This document shows positions 17,201 through 22,085 of a DNA stretch of 22,085 nucleotides, piece by piece (position 1 is the first letter of the stretch; each line of letters starts with the position of its first letter). Under the pieces are notes generated by a model. It had not been told where the DNA came from and searched no databases. It saw only the letters and a program-made list of their open reading frames with translations. The DNA comes from JACCYQ01 sp036675565 (GTDB lineage Bacteria; Bacteroidota; Bacteroidia; Chitinophagales; Chitinophagaceae). A program made the translations under genes and the position numbers. The stretch covers positions 1-22,085 of the forward strand of contig JAKFER010000301.1 in NCBI GenBank assembly GCA_036675565.1, written 5' to 3'.

Positions 17201-17953
17201 ATTAATATCATCATCAGAAAATTCGCGGTTTGCTTCGGTGGATAGTTTTTCCCCGGTATTGATGCAAAGCAAAATATCATGTGCATTAAAATCACTCTGG
17301 TCTACATAATGAGAATCGTTACTGGCTATGATCTTTACATTGTACTTACGTGCAAATTTTACCAATACTTCATTGACCTTATCCTGGTCTTTTATTCCAT
17401 GCCGTTGCAGCTCCACGTAATAATCATCTCCAAAAATATCCAGCCACCATTTAAATTCAGTTTCTGCTTCTGCTTCCGATTTTTTCAAAATTGCTTGCGG
17501 AACCATGGCGCCCAAACAACAGGTTGTTGCAATTAATCCTTCATGGTATTGAAGAATCAATTCCTTATCTATGCGGGGATACTTACTGTATAATCCTTCC
17601 AAATAACCTAAAGATGTAAGTTTGGTGAGATTTCTATAGCCAATATTATTTTTTGCCAACAGTATCTGGTGAAAGCGGGGATCGCGGTCACCCTTGGTAA
17701 AAGTCTTTCTATGACGGTCCGCAGTTAAATAAAATTCACAGCCCACTACGGGTTTTACCTTAGCGTTCCCATTTGCATCTTTATGTTTATGCGCTTCTGC
17801 CACAAATGAAAATACACCGAACATATTTCCATGATCCGAGATGGCAAGGGCGGGCATGCCATCCTCCATCGCCTTCTCGTAAAGGCTTTTGATGGGTGCG
17901 GCGCCATCCAGTAAGGAATATTGCGTATGTACGTGTAAGTGAGAAAATTTCAT
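14288..17953 (-). CDS. dnaE: DNA polymerase III alpha subunit
   Basis: Replicative DNA polymerase catalytic subunit, 1221 residues, a normal length for Bacteroidota. The order is PHP domain (residues 1 to about 280), palm/thumb/fingers, helix-hairpin-helix (FGLGGLKGVGEAAI) and an OB-fold (FRILALVSDAQHRLS ... FGSFTVEDFSG). Catalytic aspartates are D437 and D439 in MPDIDTDF and D613 in KMDFLGLKTL. The PHP metal-site residues seem intact (HLHVHTQYS, SDHGNMFG, GCEFYL, FHQILLAKN, ASNDSHYVD), which suggests an active built-in 3'-5' exonuclease. NTLFGE after the hairpin domain may be part of the clamp-binding segment. The start is the ATG at 17953, giving the standard MKFSHLHVHTQYSLLDG N-terminus. 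A perfect DnaA box lies 31 bases upstream. Confidence 0.96.
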   Translation of the reverse strand: MKFSHLHVHTQYSLLDGAAPIKSLYEKAMEDGMPALAISDHGNMFGVFSFVAEAHKHKDANGNAKVKPVVGCEFYLTADRHRKTFTKGDRDPRFHQILLAKNNIGYRNLTKLTSLGYLEGLYSKYPRIDKELILQYHEGLIATTCCLGAMVPQAILKKSEAEAETEFKWWLDIFGDDYYVELQRHGIKDQDKVNEVLVKFARKYNVKIIASNDSHYVDQSDFNAHDILLCINTGEKLSTEANREFSDDDINEKGKRFGFANDQFYFKSTAEMTKLFEDLPDAIDNTNEVVSKVELLDLKKEILLPAFPTPKEFQVHTIAETIGKNVISPESNNQWEYLKHLTWIGAKERYSEITPEIQERIDFELFTIKTMGFAGYFLIVSDFIKAGRDLGVFVGPGRGSAAGSVVAYCIKITNIDPMKYNLLFERFLNPDRKSMPDIDTDFDDEGRQKVIDYVVEKYGKNQVAQIVTYGTMAAKMSIKDVARVMDLPLQESNMLAKLIPDRPGVTLKRVLKAPLTGEKSLTEKEGLGAEDLDNVKKLRAIYDDETSIHGKILHEAERLEGSVRSTGLHAAGIIIAPKDLTELIPVCIAKDSDLWVTQIEGSIIEDAGVIKMDFLGLKTLTIIKNALALIKMNHGVEIEIDNIPLDDEKTFQLYQHGDTNATFQFESAGMQKHLRELKPDKFDDLIAMNALYRPGPMAYIPNYCARKHGREEVQYDLPEMAEILEETYGITVYQEQVMLLAQKIGNFSKGDADVLRKAMGKKNKSVLDKMKSQFMEGAKSNGHPANKLEKVWTDWESFAQYAFNKSHSTCYAFVAYQTAYLKAHYPSEYMAAVLNNAGNIEKITFFMEECKRMGLKVLGPDINESLKGFAVNKKGEIRFGLGGLKGVGEAAIDSIIEEKTKNGPFLEVFDFIKRVNQRTVNKKTLESLVYAGAFDCFGDMHRARYFQTVAGENINVLEKIIRFGNIYQSQTTQATNTLFGELPMVMEIQAPKIPDCTPWSLTEQLEHEKDVTGIFLSGHPLDHHTFEIKHYGITPINEYLAYKESITPNSNPNRNFRILALVSDAQHRLSRQGKKFGSFTVEDFSGKMEIVLFSEDYLKFQNYLEAGNSIFINGYLKQRYNSGEYEFKVQSISLAETIKKILTKQIQIDLHPSVVDENFLSFFERNVKEHPGKSALRFNLISPENQTRISLLTLSEGFEMNDEMAEFLENHPALSVQVLSN

Positions 17954-17983
17954 ATTTTAGGGGTATCTAACCAATTGAAAGAA

Positions 17984-17992
17984 TGTGGATAA
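17984..17992 (-). promoter_or_regulatory. Perfect DnaA box upstream of dnaE
   Basis: TTATCCACA on the minus strand (TGTGGATAA on plus) is identical to the strong E. coli DnaA-box consensus. It lies 31-39 bases before the dnaE ATG in the 154-bp divergent region. A one-mismatch copy in the opposite orientation is at 18041-18049. DnaA binding is inference. Confidence 0.5.
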
Positions 17993-18040
17993 GCAAATAA
18001 ACAACAAAGGCAATTTGCAACACCAAATTTCGTTCATTTT

Positions 18041-18049
18041 ATATCCACA
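18041..18049 (+). promoter_or_regulatory. Near-consensus DnaA box
   Basis: ATATCCACA differs from TTATCCACA at the first base only. It faces the perfect copy at 17984-17992 across 48 bases and lies 18 bases upstream of the NlpC gene's -7 element. Confidence 0.35.
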
Positions 18050-18066
18050 ACCTATAAACCATTCGT

Positions 18067-18074
18067 TAACTTTG
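18067..18074 (+). promoter_or_regulatory. -7 promoter element (TAACTTTG) of the NlpC/P60 gene
   Basis: Exact TAnnTTTG match, identical to the element before sdaA. It lies 33 bases before the ATG at 18108 and inside the longer open frame from 17985, supporting the later start. Confidence 0.6.
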
Positions 18075-18107
18075 ACCCGCTTGAATCAACCTTATAAATA
18101 TCGCGTT

Positions 18108-18821
18108 ATGACCAGAATTAACCTTCTTGCTATAACATTCTTGTTTGTAATGGCTAGTTGCAGCAGTGTAAAACCGCTTAACCTGTCAAAAGAAGAAAAT
18201 GGAACCGCCTCGCGGTCTGCCAAAAAAAACCAGGTAAAGTTTATAGAAGATATCTCCCTGACACCTGAATCTTCAGTTACCGAAGTAAAATCTGAAAAAA
18301 AGTTTACAGTTACCCGTACCACTAAAAAAGGTTCCGGACCTTCAGCTGCCAGTTATGGTGCCGCACCTGATATTGAAAGCGCATCTGCAATTCAGTTAAA
18401 ATATTCTTTGTTATTAAATACGGAAGTAGAATCAGTGCAAAGCACAAAACTGTACGAGTATATTGATACATGGTATGGCACGCCTTATTGTTACGGTGGA
18501 AGTACAAAAAGATGTATTGATTGTTCCGCGTTTGTTCAATCTTTTTTTACAACAATGTATGGCATGTTATTACCGCGTACTGCAAGGGAACAATATAAAG
18601 AAGCAAAAAAAATATCCCGTACTGAATTATCAGAGGGCGATCTTTTATTCTTTAACACAACCGGCGGTGTTTCGCATGTGGGTATATATCTGCAGAATAA
18701 TAAATTCGTTCATGCATCATCATCCGGCGGTGTAATGATCAGCGATATGTTTGAACCTTATTGGGTTAAACGTTTGATTTCTGTTGGCCGTGTCAATAAA
18801 GATGCAGACGCCAATCCCTGA
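18108..18821 (+). CDS. NlpC/P60 cysteine peptidase lipoprotein (peptidoglycan hydrolase)
   Basis: Probable cell-wall endopeptidase that cuts peptide stems or cross-links, related to MepS/Spr. The 237-residue product begins with a lipoprotein signal peptide ending in lipobox MASC (C18), so it should be membrane-anchored in the envelope. Residues 20-110 are a low-complexity, polar, Ser/Lys-rich linker. The C-terminal NlpC/P60 domain has the catalytic triad C139 (CIDCSAFVQSF), H190 (SHVGIYL) and H202 (FVHASSS), plus WYGTPYCYGGS and LLPRTAREQY. The start is ATG 18108. An in-frame ATG at 17985 would put 41 residues before the signal peptide and would lie upstream of the -7 element. The gene diverges from dnaE and converges with the flippase gene. 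The exact bond cleaved cannot be told. Confidence 0.92.
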   Translation: MTRINLLAITFLFVMASCSSVKPLNLSKEENGTASRSAKKNQVKFIEDISLTPESSVTEVKSEKKFTVTRTTKKGSGPSAASYGAAPDIESASAIQLKYSLLLNTEVESVQSTKLYEYIDTWYGTPYCYGGSTKRCIDCSAFVQSFFTTMYGMLLPRTAREQYKEAKKISRTELSEGDLLFFNTTGGVSHVGIYLQNNKFVHASSSGGVMISDMFEPYWVKRLISVGRVNKDADANP

Positions 18822-18861
18822 TTTTTTTTGAAGTAATATTTTTCCTGTCAGAACGATTCTC

Positions 18862-20355
18862 TTATCGTTTAAATATTTTATTGCGGAAGGTTTCTACCAC
18901 CGGCCTGATATCCGGAGAAATTTTCAACCAGTAAGCGGTAGGCAGGTAAAGAAGTACAAACAAGGAACTGCGAAAAATAATCCCCCACCAGTTTTCCATT
19001 GATTTAAATGCATAATAAGCTATGGTGAAAATGATGATCGCATGCACCAGGGCAATAATTGTATTAAAAGTAAATGGCTGCATTCTGAATTTATTCCACA
19101 AAAAATAAATACGTATGCCATTATAAATAATGTATGATCCCAGTCCTGACCAGGCCGCACCAATGATACCAAACTCTCTAACCAAAACAATATTCAAAGG
19201 AACAGCAACAACGAGCAAAACCATTCCACTGATAAAGTCAAACTTCCAATAAGTGGATGTTCCAATAATTTGCCCGTTAACACCACTGCCCATATCGACA
19301 ATATTTCTCAGGCCTAAAAAAAATACGACCCATTTCCCCTGCTCATAAATGGGGTTCAGATTTAATGATCTGACTAAATCATTATAATTTAACCAGATCA
19401 GGCTGAAGGCAAACAAAGAAATCAATAAAAGATTAATGCTTGATCGTGTATATATTCTTTTGATGGTTGCAAAATCTTTATCCTTCCAGGCACGACTTAA
19501 TACGGGAATACTGATCGAGATCATACTGCGTTGTGGCACTTGTAAAACATTGGCTACATAAGTACCGAAATCAAAAACCGCGGCATATCTTAAACCCCTG
19601 AAACTTGCAATGGCGGCAATGTCTATGCTTTGAGCAGTAATGTTTATAACTGATCCGCCATAAACAAATCCCATTAACGTAAATATCTTTTTCTTAAATT
19701 TTTTTGATACCCGGCTCACCTCCGTCACGATGTTTAATTTTTTCATCCGGATGATGTAAAAAAGTAAACCGAAAAAACTGATGGCATAAAGCAACGAGAA
19801 CAACCGGATAAAAAGATCGAAATTTTTTCCCGTTAAAATAAATACAATGATCAACAGGGTTGTTGAAATACGAAAGCCAGCTTCCTTTAAAAAATTAGGA
19901 ATAATTGTTTTTTGCAGGCTCCACGCATAGGATTCCAGGATTGAGAAAAAAAGAAGGAAAAAAGTAAATGGAAATATCCAGTAATAATATCGCACGATCA
20001 TTGGCGAATTGGCGATAAACTTTCGCACCACCAATGGTTCAAAAATAATGGCGCCGGTAATGGTCAATATAAATCCAACTAATGCTGCGCCTAACGAAAG
20101 CGTTAGCAGGTCATTTTTATTATCGGGCAGGTTATCTTTATAATAAGGATAAAATTTATAAATAACAGCTGTTAAACCAAAACCTGCAAAACCGTAAAAG
20201 AACTGTCCAATAACAATGATGGCTCTCGTTAAACCATATTCTTCCGGAGTAAATATGCCTTGTTTGGTAAACAGGTATGTATTTAAAGCACCAAATGCAA
20301 AACCCACATAGATCAACAAAGATGAAATAATGGTTTGCCTCCTGATGTTGCTCAT
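18862..20355 (-). CDS. Oligosaccharide flippase / polysaccharide export membrane protein (MOP superfamily, Wzx-like)
   Basis: A 497-residue polytopic membrane protein with about 12-14 hydrophobic segments and short basic loops, typical of the Wzx/MATE-like MOP superfamily that flips lipid-linked glycans across the inner membrane. The N-terminus (RRQTIISSLLIYVGFAFGALNTYLF, then FTPEEYGLTRAI) and the mid-protein PQRSMISISIPVLSRAWKDKDF are typical of the family. No glycosyltransferase or other polysaccharide gene is adjacent, so the glycan is unknown. MurJ-like lipid II flippases belong to the same superfamily, but the sequence seems closer to the polysaccharide branch. The start is the ATG at 20355. 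A -7-like element ends 4 bases before it. It lies 49 bp after the M1 peptidase gene and may also be read through from it. Confidence 0.82.
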   Translation of the reverse strand: MSNIRRQTIISSLLIYVGFAFGALNTYLFTKQGIFTPEEYGLTRAIIVIGQFFYGFAGFGLTAVIYKFYPYYKDNLPDNKNDLLTLSLGAALVGFILTITGAIIFEPLVVRKFIANSPMIVRYYYWIFPFTFFLLFFSILESYAWSLQKTIIPNFLKEAGFRISTTLLIIVFILTGKNFDLFIRLFSLLYAISFFGLLFYIIRMKKLNIVTEVSRVSKKFKKKIFTLMGFVYGGSVINITAQSIDIAAIASFRGLRYAAVFDFGTYVANVLQVPQRSMISISIPVLSRAWKDKDFATIKRIYTRSSINLLLISLFAFSLIWLNYNDLVRSLNLNPIYEQGKWVVFFLGLRNIVDMGSGVNGQIIGTSTYWKFDFISGMVLLVVAVPLNIVLVREFGIIGAAWSGLGSYIIYNGIRIYFLWNKFRMQPFTFNTIIALVHAIIIFTIAYYAFKSMENWWGIIFRSSLFVLLYLPTAYWLKISPDIRPVVETFRNKIFKR

Positions 20356-20359
20356 GTAA

Positions 20360-20367
20360 TAAAGATA
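20360..20367 (-). promoter_or_regulatory. -7-like element (TATCTTTA) before the flippase gene
   Basis: TATCTTTA on the minus strand matches TAnnTTTG except the last base and ends 4 bases before the ATG, the same spacing as at mqnE. If used, the message would be essentially leaderless. Confidence 0.35.
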
Positions 20368-20404
20368 GGGAAAGGTTTAGTGACTGTTAATGGTCAACTA
20401 ATCA

Positions 20405-22084
20405 TTAATGTTTTTGTCTTAACTGGATATAAAAGTTCTGGTCCACTTTAAATTTTTTACCGTCATAACCTGCACCGGCATCCAATACCTGCCATGATGA
20501 TGAGGGACTCAACCAGGTTTCTTTACCCGTATCAACTTTTATTTTCAAATTAAAATCTTTAACGGTATTGACCCAGCGATACCTGATTTTTTGTTTGTCG
20601 ATTTTATATTCCAGGATCGGGATATCTGTTGTTCTTAAATACTGATCAAAAATTTTTGAAAAATCAATACCCGATTTTTCAATAATAAATTTTTCAATTT
20701 CCGCGCCGCTAACGGTCTGGTGATAAAATGTTTTATTCAGATCGCGGGTAATGCTTTTAAATTTTGCATCATCATTGATCATTTGCCTGATCATATGTAC
20801 CAGGTTTGATCCCTTATAATACATGTCGCCGCTGCCTTCCTGGTGAACATTATATGGTGCGATGATTGGTTTATCATTATTAATTAACAACCTGATCCCC
20901 TGCACATATTCATTGGCTGCTTTTTTGCCAAACAAGCATTCTGTTAATAAAGTTTCTGAATAACTGGTAAAACCTTCATGCACCCACATGTCCGCTATAT
21001 CGCGGGTTGTAATATTATTGCCAAACCACTCATGTCCACTTTCGTGTACCAGGATAAAATCCCATTTTTTTCCCCAGCCAGATTCAGAAAGATCACGGCC
21101 CCGATAACCATTCATATATCCATTGCCATAGGCAATTGCACTTTGGTGTTCCATGCCGAGGTGAGGGGACTCAACCAATTTAAAGCCATCATCATAAAAA
21201 GGATATGGACCAAACCAGTTTTCAAAACAATTCAACATGGGCTTAACTTGTTCAAATTGTTTTTCGGCTTTTGCTTTATTGTAATCCAACACCCAATAAT
21301 TTAATGAAAGATTTTTCCCGGTTTCACCAACATAATCATCTTCTATTTGAACATAACTCCCAATATAAGGAACGATATTATAATTGTTGATTGGGTTGTT
21401 AACTTGCCAGGTCCATGTCCTGCTTTGATCTGGGTGTAAAATTTTTTCTTTTAATTGTCCGTTGCCAACGGCAACCTGGTCTTTTTCTGCGTGGATAGAT
21501 AATGTAGCTCCCAAATCAGGTTCGTCACTTTGATGATCTTTACACGGATACCAAACGCTGGCTCCCAATCCCTGGCAGGCAACACTCATCCAGGGCCTGT
21601 TTTGTTCATCTTTTTTCCAGATCCAACCACCATCCCAGGGAGGATTGATGGCTTCTTTTGGAATGCCATGATAAGCGATCTTAATGGTATGTATGCTTCC
21701 TTTTTTTAAAGCAGGTGTTTGTATAAAATGAAAACTTTTGGTGAGGTCAGAAGCATAAGCCGGATTTTTATTGATCTTATCCCCATCAATCCAGATGCTG
21801 TCAATCTTCATAGGATATTGCAGGTCTATTTGCATTGGCACACCAGTTTCTTCCAACACTTTAAAAGTAATGATCGTTTCACCAACGATTGATTTTGTTG
21901 CAAAATCAGGATCCACACTGATATCATAATGTACCACATCCCACCATGATCTTTCAGGGGTAATGCTGCCACGTAAAGTATCCTGTTTGCTAAATGTGTT
22001 ATGCTGGTGCAGGGGCTGGCTGCAGCTTACCTGGAAAAAACATATAAGCACCACCGTGAGTGCTAAACAAATAGAATTTTTCAA
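20405..22084 (-). CDS. M1 family zinc aminopeptidase, lipoprotein (5' end at window edge)
   Basis: Zinc exopeptidase likely to trim peptides in the envelope. The visible 559 residues start with a lipoprotein signal peptide (VVLICFFQVSC, C21). The M1 N-terminal beta domain follows (about 45-250), then the catalytic domain with HESGH (H347, E348, H351) and the third ligand E370 in WVHEGFTSYSE, the full HExxH-x18-E motif. Y422/Y423 in MYYKGSNLVHMI fits the transition-state tyrosine. The exopeptidase motif reads GMEHQ (310-314) rather than the classical GAMEN. The protein ends soon after the catalytic domain, so it is a short M1 form without the large helical C-terminal domain. The first visible codon is TTG two bases from the window end. 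The true start may be this TTG or lie just outside. Confidence 0.88.
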   Translation of the reverse strand: MKNSICLALTVVLICFFQVSCSQPLHQHNTFSKQDTLRGSITPERSWWDVVHYDISVDPDFATKSIVGETIITFKVLEETGVPMQIDLQYPMKIDSIWIDGDKINKNPAYASDLTKSFHFIQTPALKKGSIHTIKIAYHGIPKEAINPPWDGGWIWKKDEQNRPWMSVACQGLGASVWYPCKDHQSDEPDLGATLSIHAEKDQVAVGNGQLKEKILHPDQSRTWTWQVNNPINNYNIVPYIGSYVQIEDDYVGETGKNLSLNYWVLDYNKAKAEKQFEQVKPMLNCFENWFGPYPFYDDGFKLVESPHLGMEHQSAIAYGNGYMNGYRGRDLSESGWGKKWDFILVHESGHEWFGNNITTRDIADMWVHEGFTSYSETLLTECLFGKKAANEYVQGIRLLINNDKPIIAPYNVHQEGSGDMYYKGSNLVHMIRQMINDDAKFKSITRDLNKTFYHQTVSGAEIEKFIIEKSGIDFSKIFDQYLRTTDIPILEYKIDKQKIRYRWVNTVKDFNLKIKVDTGKETWLSPSSSWQVLDAGAGYDGKKFKVDQNFYIQLRQKH

Positions 22085-22085
22085 T

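Noticed and set aside
17984..18074. Chromosomal replication origin at the dnaE/NlpC gap
   Set aside because: Only one perfect and one near DnaA box are present, there is no clear AT-rich unwinding region, and none of the usual origin neighbours (dnaA, dnaN, gidA, rpmH) are nearby.
17985..18107. N-terminal extension of the NlpC/P60 protein from an earlier in-frame ATG
   Set aside because: It would put 41 unconserved residues ahead of a textbook lipoprotein signal peptide, and it lies upstream of and across the exact -7 element at 18067-18074.
20387..20408. TTAATG/CATTAA inverted repeat between the M1 and flippase genes as a terminator
   Set aside because: The 6-bp stem is AT-rich, overlaps the M1 stop codon and has no T-run on the minus strand, so it is too weak to call.
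1..22085. CRISPR arrays, tRNA/rRNA genes, insertion sequences, phage or defence genes
   Set aside because: No regularly spaced repeats, cloverleaf-like or rRNA-like segments, transposase or integrase motifs, or defence-family domains were found reading both strands by eye.

Overview
The window looks like chromosomal DNA from a Bacteroidota bacterium, most likely a Chitinophagaceae-like or Sphingobacteria-like lineage. Three things point there: a secreted protease ending in a type IX secretion (T9SS) sorting domain, AT-leaning DNA with mostly weak Shine-Dalgarno sites, and a recurring TAnnTTTG-type -7 promoter element just ahead of many genes. The lineage is inferred from these traits, not from a database match. 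No rRNA, tRNA, CRISPR array, insertion sequence, integrase or phage gene was seen.

Layout: 1-131 is upstream DNA with a -7 element. sdaA (L-serine dehydratase, +) runs 132-1562 and converges on a tandem universal stress protein gene (-, 1658-2494). That gene diverges from a small four-helix membrane protein gene (+, 2681-3088), with a perfect inverted repeat between them. From 3110 to 17953 every gene is on the minus strand: a YceI-like secreted protein, exonuclease III (xthA), pyruvate phosphate dikinase (ppdK), aminofutalosine synthase (mqnE), a 1034-residue M43-type metalloprotease with a T9SS signal, a NupC-type nucleoside transporter, thioredoxin (trxA) and DNA polymerase III alpha (dnaE). 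A divergent NlpC/P60 lipoprotein gene follows (+, 18108-18821). An oligosaccharide flippase (-) and an M1 aminopeptidase lipoprotein (-), which runs to the window edge, close the window.

Most genes look monocistronic. ppdK, mqnE and trxA are each followed by a hairpin with a T-run on their own strand, and most genes have their own -7 element. The content is mainly housekeeping: serine-to-pyruvate and pyruvate-to-PEP conversion (sdaA and ppdK meet at pyruvate), menaquinone synthesis by the futalosine route, DNA replication and repair, redox homeostasis, nucleoside salvage, cell-wall turnover and secreted proteolysis.

I see no clear undescribed multi-gene system. The points most worth a second look are a perfect DnaA box plus a near-match in the dnaE/NlpC divergent region, the Crp/Fnr-like dyad at the usp promoter, the very short or absent leaders implied by the -7 elements, an apparent insertion in ppdK, and a duplicated two-domain module in the M43 protease. 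Two start codons (ppdK and the NlpC gene) are placed well inside the longest open frames because promoter and signal-peptide evidence agree on that.
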